From a virus, in the IMG/VR virus record IMGVR_UViG_3300046557_000242, positions 1-64,000 of that record: DNA of 64,000 nucleotides; one strand, 5' to 3'. Position numbers and translations under genes: made by a program. This document shows, piece by piece, positions 7,503 to 16,647 of the stretch. A model generated the notes under the pieces. It saw only the letters and a list, made by a program, of their open reading frames with translations, ran no database searches and had not been told where the DNA came from. Position 1 is the first letter of the stretch. Each line of letters opens with the position of its first letter.

Positions 7503-9638
7503 ATGAAGCTTGGAATGAAGGACCACGTCGACGTCGCAACCGGCGTGCAGGACGAGATCAAGATCGCTTTCGAGGCGAACAGCGTGGCGTTCTACGCGCA
7601 GATCTCCGGCCTCGCCAAGGACAAGATCCGCTACCCGATCCGGGAGCTGTCGACCAACGCCTGGGACGCCTCCCGCGGCGACTTCGAGGTTCATCTGCCC
7701 ACCCGGCTGAACCCCATATTCCGGGTTCGCGACTACGGCGATGGCATGAGCCACGAGCAGATGGTCAACGTCTACGCTCGCCTCTATGCCTCGACCAAGC
7801 GCTCCACCAACGACCAGGTCGGCGGCTGGGGCCTGGGTTCCAAGAGCCCGTTCGCCTACCTGATCGGCGATACCGGCGCCGGCTCCTACTTCGTGACGTC
7901 CTATCATGATGGCGTGATGCGCTCCTATGTGCTGTCGCTGGCCCAGGACGGCGCGCCGGTCATGCGCCTGATGGCCGAGACCGAGACCGAGGAGCGCAAC
8001 GGCCTTGACGTGTCGTTCGCGGTCCGCCGCGAGGATATCGACGATTTCGTGGGCGGTGCTCGCGCCATCCTGTGGTCATTCCATCCTCGCCCGAAGATCT
8101 TCCCGAAGGATGCGGTCAGCTGGAAAGACCCGGTCGTCGAGTCCGAAGGCGAGAACTGGACCAAGTTCAAGTCCGGCACCGTGCCGTTCCAGGGTCCGCG
8201 GGTTCGAATGGGCTGCGTCATGTACCCCTTCGAGCTGCGCCAGATCGAGAACAGCGGCTTCCTCGACGTGAGCGATGAGGTCCTGTTCGACGCCCCGATC
8301 GGCTCGCTCAAGGTCACGCTGTCTCGCGAAGAACTGGCCTATGACGACACCACCCGAACGACGCTGAAGAACCTCGTGAAGCAATACGAGGACACCTTCA
8401 TCAGCCAGCTCCAGGCCAAGGTGGACACGGCCGAGACCCTCTTCGAAGCCGCTGATATCTTCGAGACCGAGACTGAGATGCTGGGTAGCAGCCGTCAGCA
8501 GAGCCTTCGGAACATCGTGCGCTGGAACGATCGTCTGATCCAGATGCACCTCAGCAAGGAGAACTGCAAGATGGACCAGCTCCAGGAGGGCTGGCAGCAG
8601 TTCGAGAAGTTCGAGGACTCGGTCGTTCGCACCAAGTGGGCCCATGACGCCAAGGTCGTGATCGAGCACAACCCGAGCTACTCGCTGAGCCGTTTCCACA
8701 TGGCTGAGCTGGTCGGCAAGAAGGTGCTGTGGGTGCGCTGCAAGCGGTTGTTCCGCGATCAGGTGATCGCTGCTCTCGGCAATCCCGAGGTCATCGATCT
8801 CGACGCCTACAAGGTCCCGCTCACCAAGCGTGTCAGCAAGACGATCCGCAAGCGCAAGACCTTGGTCGTCACCAACGGTGGTCGCCTCCAGCGCATCACT
8901 CAGGACGTCGACCTGGCCGAGGGTGGCCTGATGGTTGAAAGCAGCCCGGGATCGTACCGCCGCCGTCGCGGTGGCAACGACTGGTACCGACTCCACAGCA
9001 CCATGACCGGGTCGATCGACTTCAGCTCCACCGAAAGCTTCACCATGTCTGCGGTGGAGTTCGGCTTGCTTGAAGTCGGCACGGTGATCTTGGTCAAGTC
9101 GAGCGATCAGGATGTTCCGGGCGACTGGAGCATGCTGGCCGACGACATGATCGACGACATCCGTAACCGGGTGAACGTCGCCGAGTTCACGGGTCTGCAT
9201 AAGAAGTCGCTCCACAACCTGAACCACAACCTCCAGGAAATGGCGCGGATGCGGATCGATAAGGCTCCGGAGGACGTCACCGCGTTCCTCCGCGATCTGA
9301 AGACGCTCTATCGGCAGCTTGAGCGTAACTCGACCGCATCGACTGAAAGCGACAAGGCCTTCGCTGTGCTGAAGAAGCTCGGCGTCGAGATCAACAAGCC
9401 GGATGTCGCCTGCCCGATCAATGCGATCGACGTTCGCTACGCCGCCCTCTGTAACGAGTACATGCTGCTGAAGGGCATCATCGAAGCCTACGACTACTCC
9501 CACCGCGGTCAGAACAAGGCAGAGAAGCTCATCCACTATTTCGAGCTTCTCTCCCGACCCGAAGTGGCCAACGACAACGTCGAAGAGGACTTCTCAGTTG
9601 AAGCTCTCTTCGACGAGCAATTGAACGAAGCGGCCTAA
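7503..9638 (+). CDS. RIIA-like GHKL-family ATPase
   Basis: The 711-residue protein has a GHKL (Hsp90/MutL/histidine kinase) ATP-binding fold at its N-terminus. The N-box RELSTNAWDAS has Glu48 and Asn52, DYGDGM (77-82) is the G1 box, and GGWGLGSKSPF (107-117) is the G2 box. This layout and length match the RIIA family of T4 and other large phages, a membrane-associated factor involved in lysis timing and exclusion of superinfecting or prophage-carrying hosts. The C-terminal two-thirds is unassigned and helical. A RIIB-like gene follows directly, as expected for the pair. Translation begins at ATG 7503. Confidence 0.8.
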   Translation: MKLGMKDHVDVATGVQDEIKIAFEANSVAFYAQISGLAKDKIRYPIRELSTNAWDASRGDFEVHLPTRLNPIFRVRDYGDGMSHEQMVNVYARLYASTKRSTNDQVGGWGLGSKSPFAYLIGDTGAGSYFVTSYHDGVMRSYVLSLAQDGAPVMRLMAETETEERNGLDVSFAVRREDIDDFVGGARAILWSFHPRPKIFPKDAVSWKDPVVESEGENWTKFKSGTVPFQGPRVRMGCVMYPFELRQIENSGFLDVSDEVLFDAPIGSLKVTLSREELAYDDTTRTTLKNLVKQYEDTFISQLQAKVDTAETLFEAADIFETETEMLGSSRQQSLRNIVRWNDRLIQMHLSKENCKMDQLQEGWQQFEKFEDSVVRTKWAHDAKVVIEHNPSYSLSRFHMAELVGKKVLWVRCKRLFRDQVIAALGNPEVIDLDAYKVPLTKRVSKTIRKRKTLVVTNGGRLQRITQDVDLAEGGLMVESSPGSYRRRRGGNDWYRLHSTMTGSIDFSSTESFTMSAVEFGLLEVGTVILVKSSDQDVPGDWSMLADDMIDDIRNRVNVAEFTGLHKKSLHNLNHNLQEMARMRIDKAPEDVTAFLRDLKTLYRQLERNSTASTESDKAFAVLKKLGVEINKPDVACPINAIDVRYAALCNEYMLLKGIIEAYDYSHRGQNKAEKLIHYFELLSRPEVANDNVEEDFSVEALFDEQLNEAA

Positions 9639-9656
9639 GGCCAAACGGAGCGAAAC

Positions 9657-10121
9657 ATGATCCGCAGCGTGATCACCGACACGTCAATCTTCTTCATCGC
9701 CAAGGGTCGCCCATGGACCCTGGCGATGGATCACCCGGCGTTCGGCCAGGTGAAGACTCGCCTGACCGAAGGGTGCGAGGACGAAGACGAGATCGTCCGC
9801 CTCACGGACGTTCGTGTGGCGGTGAATGACGCCACCGATGGGAGGGCTGTCCTCAGCGAGGATGGCCTGTTCCTGGACGGTGAGCAGCTGCCTTCGGCTT
9901 GGCAAGACAAGGCTGCCGCCACCCCCGACGCTATGCGGGTTCTTGTCGTCAATCCCGGCGACAAGGTCCGCGTCGAGGGCGACGAGGATGCACCGGACGG
10001 CATCTACGTGGTCGGCGACTCCGACCGTGACGACACCGACAAGACGATCATGGTCGAGTCCGAGGACGGCTTCCTCGGGTTCGTCGCCAACACCTCCATC
10101 AAAGAAATCATCAAGGATTAA
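9657..10121 (+). CDS. RIIB-like N-terminal-domain protein
   Basis: A 154-residue acidic protein following the RIIA-like gene after 18 bases. Its start (ITDTSIFFIAKGRPWTLAMD, then HPAF and a DGLFLDGEQLP turn) matches the small beta domain at the N-terminus of RIIB-type proteins in phages that lack the T4 arrangement. The C-terminal 60 residues (NPGDKVRVEGDEDAPDGIYV) look like a KOW/SH3-like barrel. Position next to RIIA is the main support. A role with RIIA is inferred. Confidence 0.5.
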   Translation: MIRSVITDTSIFFIAKGRPWTLAMDHPAFGQVKTRLTEGCEDEDEIVRLTDVRVAVNDATDGRAVLSEDGLFLDGEQLPSAWQDKAAATPDAMRVLVVNPGDKVRVEGDEDAPDGIYVVGDSDRDDTDKTIMVESEDGFLGFVANTSIKEIIKD

Positions 10122-10127
10122 GCCACT

Positions 10128-12149
10128 ATGGACTTCACCCTGTTCAAGCACGCCGTTGCGAAGCAGTTCAAGAAGATGAGCGCCGGCCAGCTCTTCTGCA
10201 CCGATGTCGAGAAGGATGACCTCTGGGCCACCTATCTCGGCAGCTTCCCGGCCGGAACCAATCCAACCTTCCGTGAGCGCACCGAGCACGATTGCAGCTG
10301 CTGCCGCCAGTTCATCCGCGCGGTCGGCAACGTCGTCGCGGTCGTCGACGGCAAGCTCGTCAGCATCTGGGACGGCAAGCTCAGCGACCCCACCTACGGC
10401 GCCGTCTCCGCTGCGATGGCCGAGCTGGTCAAGTCGAAGCCGATCGCCAACGAGTTCCTGTCGGTCGAACCGAGCGCCGGTACCGACAAGAACTTCGAGG
10501 AGATGGTCAACAAGGTCCAGACCTGGGAGCACTTCCACGTCAAGATCCCCGACTCCTTCCGCTCCGCTGGTGCCCAGCTCGGCACCCGGCTGGGTGACAC
10601 CCGCTCGTCGTACGACGTGTTCAAGCGCGGCCTGACCGAGCTGACGATCGACGCCCTCGACACGGTGCTCGAACTGATCGGCCAGAACTCGCTCTACCGC
10701 GGAGCCGAGTTCAAGTTCATGATCGACGCCTTCCGCAAGGCGAAGTTCGCGTTCGATGTCCTGCCCGAGGATCAGCGCGATTCGTGGATCTGGATGGCGG
10801 TCAAGTCGAACCCCGGCTCCGTCACCCGCATCCGCAACACCGGGATCGGCACGCTGCTCATCGACCTGTCGGCCGGCATGGACCTGGAAGAGGCCGTCCG
10901 CAAGTTCGAGACGTCGATCATGGCGCCGTCGAACTACAAGCGCCCGACCGCGCTGGTCACTCCGGCTATGGTCGCCAAGGCGAAAGCCACGATCCAGGCG
11001 CTCAACCTGACCTCTGCTCTGGATCGTCGCTACGCCAGGCTGACGGACATCTCTGCCGCCAACATCCTGTTCGCCGACAACGATGCCCGCAAGGTGATCA
11101 ACGGCGACGTGTTCGACACGATCCAGACCAAGAAGGCCAGCCTCCGCAAGCTCGACAAGGTCGAGGAGATCGGCATCGAGAAGTTCCTCTCCGACGTCGT
11201 CCCCAACGCTCAGTCGATCGAGGTGATGTTCGAGAACCGGCACGTTAACAATCTGGTCAGCCTGATTGCTCCGGCCGATCCGACCGCTTCCGAGCTGTTC
11301 AAATGGGACAACAATTTCTCGTGGTCCTACAACGGCGACATGGCTGACGGCATCAAGGAGCGGGTCAAGAAGGCCGGCGGCAACGTGACCGGCGACCTGT
11401 GCTGCCGACTGGCGTGGTCGAACTACGACGACCTCGACTTCCACATGCGTGAGCCGCGCCGGGGTAGCCACATCTACTTCAGCGACAAGGTCTCGCTGGT
11501 AACCGGTGGCCGCCTCGACGTCGACATGAACTGCGGCGGCGGCACGACCCGAGAGCCGGTCGAGAACATCTTCTACGGCGATCGGCGCAAGATGATCGAG
11601 GGCGAATACCTGCTCCAGGTGCATCAGTTCGCACGACGCGAGACCACCAACGTCGGGTTCGAGGTCGAGATCGACTACCTCGGTCAAGTCTGGAGCTTCG
11701 TCTACGACAAGGCGCTCCGCGACAAGGAGACGGTGACGGTCGCCACGCTGCGGTACAGCCACGCCAAGGGGCTGGAGATCGTCAGCTCACTGCCGTCCAC
11801 CACGCGAAGCAAGAAGGTCTGGGGCCTCGCGACCCAGGACTTCCACAAGGTCAACACCCTGATGCTGTCTCCGAACTATTGGGGCGGTGCCGGCGGCGTC
11901 GGCAACAAGCACTACTTCTTCATGCTCGACGGCTGTCTGAACGACGGCCAGGCGCGCGGCTTCTTCAACGAGTTCCTCCGCGAGGACCTCACGCCGCACC
12001 GCAAGGTCATCGACATCGTCGGCTCGAAGATGAAGGCCGAGGCATCGGCCGACCAGGTCAGCGGCCTCGGGTTCTCCAGCACGCAGCGCGGAGAGCTTCT
12101 GGCCAAGGTGACCGGTAATTTCACCCGGACCGTCAAGGTCATCTTCTAA
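10128..12149 (+). CDS. Conserved phage protein, C-terminal YfaP/DUF2135-like domain
   Basis: A 673-residue protein. The N-terminus (TEHDCSCCRQFIRAVGNVV, about residues 51-70) has a conserved Cys-x-Cys-Cys cluster. Residues about 420-500 (LAWSNYDDLDFHMREPRRGS then a Gly-rich turn) resemble the YfaP/DUF2135 beta-sandwich, a possible Ca-binding or adhesion-type domain. The C-terminal ~120 residues are a further conserved block (LSPNYWGGAGGVGNKHYFFM). I recall proteins of this architecture as common conserved hypotheticals in unrelated phages, but none with a known role. It belongs to the RIIA/RIIB operon and is followed by its usual small partner. Confidence 0.65.
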   Translation: MDFTLFKHAVAKQFKKMSAGQLFCTDVEKDDLWATYLGSFPAGTNPTFRERTEHDCSCCRQFIRAVGNVVAVVDGKLVSIWDGKLSDPTYGAVSAAMAELVKSKPIANEFLSVEPSAGTDKNFEEMVNKVQTWEHFHVKIPDSFRSAGAQLGTRLGDTRSSYDVFKRGLTELTIDALDTVLELIGQNSLYRGAEFKFMIDAFRKAKFAFDVLPEDQRDSWIWMAVKSNPGSVTRIRNTGIGTLLIDLSAGMDLEEAVRKFETSIMAPSNYKRPTALVTPAMVAKAKATIQALNLTSALDRRYARLTDISAANILFADNDARKVINGDVFDTIQTKKASLRKLDKVEEIGIEKFLSDVVPNAQSIEVMFENRHVNNLVSLIAPADPTASELFKWDNNFSWSYNGDMADGIKERVKKAGGNVTGDLCCRLAWSNYDDLDFHMREPRRGSHIYFSDKVSLVTGGRLDVDMNCGGGTTREPVENIFYGDRRKMIEGEYLLQVHQFARRETTNVGFEVEIDYLGQVWSFVYDKALRDKETVTVATLRYSHAKGLEIVSSLPSTTRSKKVWGLATQDFHKVNTLMLSPNYWGGAGGVGNKHYFFMLDGCLNDGQARGFFNEFLREDLTPHRKVIDIVGSKMKAEASADQVSGLGFSSTQRGELLAKVTGNFTRTVKVIF

Positions 12150-12162
12150 GGAAAGGACTACC

Positions 12163-12567
12163 ATGGACTTGTTTGAGAAAGCATCCCGCCTGAAGCTCCG
12201 CTTTGCTTCGGTGGTCGGCCCCCTGTCGGTCGAGCAGCTGTGGGATCTTCCGATCACCACCAAGGCGAAGAACGCAGCCGATCTCGCTGGCATCGCTCGC
12301 AACCTGAACCAGCAGTTGAAGGCCAGCAGCGACGACGATCTGCCGTTCCTGTCCACCGGCAAGAAGGCGGATAGCGACACCCAGCTCGCCTTCGACATCG
12401 TCCGGCACGTCGTCGAGGCGAAGCAGGCGGAGGCCGCGAAGGCTGCCGAGACCGCGTCCAACCGCGAGAAGAAGCAGCAGATCCTGGCGCTGATCGCCGC
12501 CAAGGAGATCGAGGAGCAGGCCGGCAAGTCGCTCGAAGACCTCCGCAAGCTCGCCGCCGAGCTGTAA
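12163..12567 (+). CDS. Conserved small helical phage protein
   Basis: A 134-residue, largely helical protein with RLKLRFASVVGPLSVEQLWD at the N-terminus and a charged coiled-coil-like C-terminus (KQQILALIAAKEIEEQAGK). In many phages a protein of this type directly follows the ~650-residue YfaP-like protein, as it does here after 13 bases. Function is unknown. It is the last gene of the RIIA operon. Confidence 0.65.
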   Translation: MDLFEKASRLKLRFASVVGPLSVEQLWDLPITTKAKNAADLAGIARNLNQQLKASSDDDLPFLSTGKKADSDTQLAFDIVRHVVEAKQAEAAKAAETASNREKKQQILALIAAKEIEEQAGKSLEDLRKLAAEL

Positions 12568-12603
12568 TCGACACCTGGCCGGGTGGCTCATGCTGCCCGG
12601 CCA

Positions 12604-12619
12604 TTTGTTTGTCTGCAAA
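12604..12619 (+). promoter_or_regulatory. Dispersed 16-bp palindrome, degenerate copy 5
   Basis: TTTGTTTGTCTGCAAA, a weaker match lacking the GAAT core. Its position 12 bases before ATG 12632 is typical of the series. Confidence 0.55.
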
Positions 12620-12631
12620 TCAGGAACATCA

Positions 12632-12961
12632 ATGCCACCCGCCCCTTTCCTAACCGCGTTCGAACGAAGGTTCGGACCTGCTCTACAGACCTTCTTCGAG
12701 GGCTGTCAGCGCATCAACTACGAGCACATGCAGAAGAACTATCCCAGTCTGACCAAGCCGGTCTTCAAGCTCGAAGAACTGAAGGTCCGCTGGCGCATCC
12801 GCCGCGACGGCAGTGTTCACGCCTTCGTCGACAAGAACACTGGAGACGTCCTGATGCCGGCGAGCTGGTCCAAGCCGGCCAAGCATGCTCGGGGAAACAT
12901 CTTCGACGAGCACAACGGCCTCGCCAACATGGGCATATACGGCCCAGCCTATTTGAGGTGA
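12632..12961 (+). CDS. Conserved hypothetical phage protein
   Basis: A 109-residue protein beginning at ATG 12632, after the degenerate palindrome and an AGGAAC ribosome site. It is basic in the middle (KLEELKVRWRIRRDGSVHAF) and ends with IFDEHNGLANMGIYGPAY. The DGSVHAFVDKNTGDVL segment suggests a small beta-hairpin fold. No function can be assigned. It begins a small operon continuing to 13644. Confidence 0.6.
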   Translation: MPPAPFLTAFERRFGPALQTFFEGCQRINYEHMQKNYPSLTKPVFKLEELKVRWRIRRDGSVHAFVDKNTGDVLMPASWSKPAKHARGNIFDEHNGLANMGIYGPAYLR

Positions 12962-12964
12962 TCC

Positions 12965-13210
12965 ATGAAGACGTTCGATCTCGAAGTTTCATTCCTGATG
13001 TCCTGCGTCACAACGGGTTACACGATCCGGGCTGAGGACAAGGACGACGCGAAGCGCAAGATCGCCGAGTGCATCGACAAGGACGGCCAGTTCGACTTCA
13101 AGAAGTTCGAAGAGATCGGCGGCCGGACCGGAGGCTGGGACATCAGGAACGGCACCGACCACGGATACGAGCTGACCGACCCGGACAGCATCAAGCAGAC
13201 CTATGACTGA
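12965..13210 (+). CDS. Hypothetical small protein
   Basis: An 81-residue protein 3 bases after the previous gene. The pattern of beta strands around a KDDAKRKIAECIDKDGQFDF helix resembles small proteins of unknown function in phages. An AGAGGAGG for the next gene overlaps its stop. No family was recognised. Confidence 0.55.
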   Translation: MKTFDLEVSFLMSCVTTGYTIRAEDKDDAKRKIAECIDKDGQFDFKKFEEIGGRTGGWDIRNGTDHGYELTDPDSIKQTYD

Positions 13211-13224
13211 AGAGGAGGATGAAG

Positions 13225-13644
13225 ATGAAGAAGACGCTTACTAAGCTGCAGGAGCGCATCGTCGCTCGCGTGATCTCCGACCCTATGAACACGCTGTACC
13301 TGTCGAAAGGCTACGTCAACTCGGCGAAGAGCCTGATCGACAAGGGACTGATCGATCGTCACTGCTACGGCTCAATGATCCAGTCCCAGTACCTCACCCC
13401 CGAGATCAAGACGGTCTTCTTCGGCGAGAACGACGAGGTGTTCGCGATCCAGGACATCTACGACAATTGCTGGCTGATCTTCGAGAACCGCGAGCTGGTC
13501 GCCAAGCCGCGTTGCGAGGAGAAAGCGCACCGCATCGTCAAGGCACTGAAGGTGCTGCGCCAGCAGGAGATGCCTGGACTGGTCGCCAGCCTGGCACCGG
13601 AGCAGCAGCAGGAAGCGTTCAACAACGAGGCCGTCGACATCTAA
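13225..13644 (+). CDS. Hypothetical protein
   Basis: A 139-residue protein. ATG 13225 is 6 bases from a perfect AGGAGG; ATG 13219 is too close to it. The N-terminal half (LTKLQERIVARVISD, then LSKGYVNSAKSLIDKGLIDR) suggests a winged-helix-like fold. The C-terminus is Gln-rich (LAPEQQQEAFNNEA). It may be a small DNA-binding protein; this is a guess from helix spacing. Confidence 0.5.
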   Translation: MKKTLTKLQERIVARVISDPMNTLYLSKGYVNSAKSLIDKGLIDRHCYGSMIQSQYLTPEIKTVFFGENDEVFAIQDIYDNCWLIFENRELVAKPRCEEKAHRIVKALKVLRQQEMPGLVASLAPEQQQEAFNNEAVDI

Positions 13645-13667
13645 TTTGCATTTTCTGCAACTTTCTG

Positions 13668-13683
13668 TTTGCTTGAATGCAAG
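13668..13683 (+). promoter_or_regulatory. Dispersed 16-bp palindrome, copy 6
   Basis: TTTGCTTGAATGCAAG, 42 bases before the helicase start. A related imperfect repeat, TTTGC-N7-GCAA, lies just upstream at 13645-13660. Confidence 0.75.
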
Positions 13684-13725
13684 CGTGATGCTAACCGTCA
13701 TTCACCAACGACCGAGACGAGGACC

Positions 13726-15312
13726 ATGCAAGCTCCATCAATTTGGGTTCCATCCCCGCAGCAGGCGGCGTTCCAGCAGGAAGCCTGGAACGGCACTAGC
13801 TCTCTGGTGCTGATCGCCGTGGCCGGCGCCGGCAAAACCACCACCATCCTCAAGACGGTGGAGCGCATGCGCGGCTCCTCCATCATCCTGTCCTTCAACA
13901 AGAAGATTGCTGAGGAGATCAAAGGCAAGCTTCAGCAGGCCGGCATCGACTGGAAGAAGGCCGAGGCCGCGACCGTTCACTCGATCGGCTTCCGGAATTA
14001 CCGCAAGGCCTTCCCCAAGGTCCGCACGGTCAAGGAGAAGGTCGCCAACATCACCGAAGGTTGGATCGAGTCCAACAAGATCGGCCCTGAACTGGCGTTC
14101 CACTGCTCCGTCGTCTGCCAGCTCGTCTCGCTTGCCAAGCAGAGCGGCGTTGGGATCGATGGCTACGGCCACATCGACGACACCTCAATCTGGGAGGACA
14201 TCGTCGAGCACTTCGATCTGTTCGACAGCGAGGAACTGGCGAAGAAGGCCGACTCGCTGATCGAACTCGCGATCGAGGTTCTGAAAGAGTCCAATTCTGA
14301 GCCGGAGATCATCGACTTCGACGACATGATTTACCTGCCCCTGATCTACAGGATCAGGTTCTTCCAATACGACAACGTCTGGATCGACGAGGCACAGGAC
14401 ACCAACACGGTGCGCCGGCTGCTGGCCAAGTCGCTGATGAAGCCCCGCGCTCGTCTGTTCGCGGTCGGCGATCCCCACCAAGCCATCTACGGCTTCACGG
14501 GCGCCGACAACGACAGCATCGAGATCATCAAGCAGGACTTCAACGCCAAAGAGATGCCGCTGACGGTCACCTACCGGTGCCCCAAGTCGGTGGTCAAGAT
14601 GGCGCAGTCCTGGGTCAACCACATCCAGGCTCACGAGTCCTCCCCGGAGGGATCGGTCACGCTGGAAGGCTTCGAGCAGATGATGCTCAACCCGGCTCGG
14701 CTGGACGGCGACTCCGCCATCCTCTGCCGCAACACTCGGCCGCTGGTCACTGCGGCGTTCGCTCTGATCCGCGCCAAGATCCCCTGCAGGATCGAAGGCC
14801 GGGACATCGGCGAGCAGCTGAAGAAGCTTGCCACCCGTTGGAAGTCCATCGCCAACATCTCCGCGCTCGAAGAAAAACTCGAAGAGTGGTTGGAGAAGGA
14901 GCGGGCGAAGTGGCTGCCGAAGAAGAAGATGGCCAAGGTCCAGGAGGCCGAAGACAAGGTCGAGACGCTCAAGGTCGTGATGGATGCCTGCCGTGAGGCC
15001 AAGCTCCACAGGATCACTGACGTCGTCGCCTACATCGACAACATCTTCGCCGACAACGTGACCGGCATCCTGACGCTATCGACCATCCATCGGTCGAAGG
15101 GCCGGGAGTGGAAACGGGTCTACTGGCTCGACCGGTTCAACACCTGCCCTTCGAAGTACGCTTCGATGGACTGGGAGTTGGAGCAAGAGAAGAACCTACA
15201 GTACGTCGCAGCCACCCGGTCCATGGGCGAGCTGATCGACCTGCTGCCGCCGATGCCGAAGCAGAAGGCAGTCAACGACAACCAGAAGCAGCTGAAGGAG
15301 AAGGCAGCTTGA
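13726..15312 (+). CDS. UvrD/Rep-type superfamily 1 DNA helicase
   Basis: A 528-residue protein with the full SF1A motif series. It has a Q-motif region (PSPQQAAFQQEA), Walker A AVAGAGKTTT (near residue 32), and WIDEAQDTN (motif II, DEAQD). GDPHQAIYGFTGAD (motif III), TYRCPKSVVKMA (motif IV), LSTIHRSKGREW (motif V) and QYVAATRS (motif VI) follow. It is shorter than UvrD (~720) and should unwind DNA 3'-5' in phage replication or repair. GAGG precedes ATG 13726. It overlaps the next gene through TTGA at 15309. Its operon is headed by the palindrome at 13668. Confidence 0.9.
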   Translation: MQAPSIWVPSPQQAAFQQEAWNGTSSLVLIAVAGAGKTTTILKTVERMRGSSIILSFNKKIAEEIKGKLQQAGIDWKKAEAATVHSIGFRNYRKAFPKVRTVKEKVANITEGWIESNKIGPELAFHCSVVCQLVSLAKQSGVGIDGYGHIDDTSIWEDIVEHFDLFDSEELAKKADSLIELAIEVLKESNSEPEIIDFDDMIYLPLIYRIRFFQYDNVWIDEAQDTNTVRRLLAKSLMKPRARLFAVGDPHQAIYGFTGADNDSIEIIKQDFNAKEMPLTVTYRCPKSVVKMAQSWVNHIQAHESSPEGSVTLEGFEQMMLNPARLDGDSAILCRNTRPLVTAAFALIRAKIPCRIEGRDIGEQLKKLATRWKSIANISALEEKLEEWLEKERAKWLPKKKMAKVQEAEDKVETLKVVMDACREAKLHRITDVVAYIDNIFADNVTGILTLSTIHRSKGREWKRVYWLDRFNTCPSKYASMDWELEQEKNLQYVAATRSMGELIDLLPPMPKQKAVNDNQKQLKEKAA

Positions 15313-15680
15313 GGCTGAACTATCCGCACGGCAAGCCGCCAGAGGGTGTCGACGCTCTCTGGCGGTGCGAAGCCCAGAGCTATTCCTACGTGATCGATGC
15401 CGATCGCGAGGAGTACGGGGTCACCGATCCACGCCTCGAAATGAGGTGGTATCCCGTCGACCGCAGGACGCCGAAGGGTGCCTGGGTGTGCGGTGAGTTT
15501 CAATTACTCACCGCGTTCAAGAAGAAGTTCTCGGAGTCCGAAGAGGGCGCGATCCGAGATTTCAAGGCCCGCAAAAACAAGCAGATCAAAATCCTATCCA
15601 GGCAACTGGGCAGGGCTGAACAGGAGCTGGCGCTCACCGCGCCTAATCTCTTCGATTTGCGTGTCCCGAGAGTTGCATGA
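15309..15680 (+). CDS. Hypothetical protein, TTG start
   Basis: A 123-residue protein that probably starts at TTG 15309, overlapping the helicase stop, with AAGGAG 8 bases upstream. It begins LRLNYPHGKPPEGVDALWRC, has beta-rich N-terminal sequence, then a basic coiled-coil-like C-terminal half (RDFKARKNKQIKILSRQLGR). No family was recognised. It could be an accessory to the helicase, as inferred only from translational coupling. Confidence 0.55.
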   Translation: MRLNYPHGKPPEGVDALWRCEAQSYSYVIDADREEYGVTDPRLEMRWYPVDRRTPKGAWVCGEFQLLTAFKKKFSESEEGAIRDFKARKNKQIKILSRQLGRAEQELALTAPNLFDLRVPRVA

Positions 15681-15687
15681 ATGCAAA
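15672..15687 (+). promoter_or_regulatory. Dispersed 16-bp palindrome, copy 7
   Basis: GTTGCATGAATGCAAA, overlapping the stop of the upstream gene and followed by GGAGAG and ATG 15701. The gap from site to start is 13 bases. Confidence 0.75.
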
Positions 15688-15700
15688 CAAGGAGAGACCC

Positions 15701-16459
15701 ATGAACGGTTTCGTTCTTTATCGCGGCCCGTCCGAGGTGGACGGTGAGCCTATCGTCGTCATCGCAACCGGCCTTCTGACCGGCGGCAACAACTCCAAAA
15801 CCGGCAGCATGGTGCAGGTCTACATCCTGCGCTCCGACATGAGCCCGCTCACTGCAGTTCAAATCGGCGCTGACGTTTCCATCTGCGCCGGCTGCACCCA
15901 CCGCGGCAAGGTCGTCACCGACCCGAAGACGGGCGAGCGCAAGAACGTCGGACGCTCCTGCTACGTCACCCTGTTCCAGGGCCCGCGCGTGGTCTGGGAT
16001 GCGTTCTCCCGCGGCATCTATCCCGACATCCCGCTGGCCAAGGCGCGCAAGCTCCTGGCCCACCGCAAGGTCCGGCTGGGCGCGTACGGTGATCCGGGTG
16101 CCGTGCCCTTCCACGTCTGGGAGCAGGCGCTCGATCTCGTGACCGAGCTGTCCGGCTACACCCACCTCTGGCGCCAGCATCCGACGCTGTCGGCATTTTG
16201 CATGGCCTCCTGCGACAGCGAGCAGGATCGCGAAGATGCCAAGGCTCTCGGCTTCCGCACCTTTCGTGTCCGCGGCAAGGACGATCCGAAGCTGATCGGC
16301 GAGGGCCACTGCCCTGCCTCCAAGGAGATGGGCAAGGCGACGCAGTGCGCTCAGTGCCTGCTCTGCGGCGGCTCCAGGTCACCCGCCAAGGCGGACATCA
16401 CCATCATCGCTCACGGAGTCGGCGCGAAGAACTACGAACGCGCCAAGGAGGCAGCATGA
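15701..16459 (+). CDS. Conserved phage protein with Cys-rich clusters
   Basis: A 252-residue protein starting at ATG 15701 with GGAGAG 10 bases upstream. It carries a CAGCTHRG cluster (about residue 66) followed by RSCYVTLFQGPRVVWDAF. A C-terminal set (HCPASKEMG...CAQCLLCGG) could bind zinc or an iron-sulfur cluster. This Cys arrangement recurs in phage proteins from many hosts, but I do not know a function. It begins the operon that runs to 18722. Confidence 0.65.
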   Translation: MNGFVLYRGPSEVDGEPIVVIATGLLTGGNNSKTGSMVQVYILRSDMSPLTAVQIGADVSICAGCTHRGKVVTDPKTGERKNVGRSCYVTLFQGPRVVWDAFSRGIYPDIPLAKARKLLAHRKVRLGAYGDPGAVPFHVWEQALDLVTELSGYTHLWRQHPTLSAFCMASCDSEQDREDAKALGFRTFRVRGKDDPKLIGEGHCPASKEMGKATQCAQCLLCGGSRSPAKADITIIAHGVGAKNYERAKEAA

Positions 16460-16638
16460 GCAGCAGGGGAGGTCCTTGGGACACCGAGCTGATCGACGAC
16501 GAGTTCGACGAAGCTACCATCGCCGAGGTCATCACCACCAGCAAAGGCGAGCGCAGATCTTCACCCCGGCGATCCGGGGAGCACAGGCGATCGAACCGCT
16601 TCACTGAAGACGGTTACGGCGAACTCGACTTCGCCTGA
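16456..16638 (+). CDS. Hypothetical small protein
   Basis: A 60-residue protein overlapping the previous stop (ATGA). The N-terminal half is acidic (TELIDDEFDEATIAEVITT) and the middle basic (RRSSPRRSGEHRRSNR). It is probably disordered. No family was recognised. Confidence 0.5.
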   Translation: MSSRGGPWDTELIDDEFDEATIAEVITTSKGERRSSPRRSGEHRRSNRFTEDGYGELDFA

Positions 16639-16647
16639 GGAAGCATC

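Noticed and set aside
9684-11762. A long open frame (about 690 codons) on the - strand opposite the RIIB-like and YfaP-like genes
   Set aside because: It is a mirror of strongly biased codon use in the + strand genes. It has no ribosome site and its composition (Asp/Val/Leu/Arg-rich) is typical of antisense shadows.
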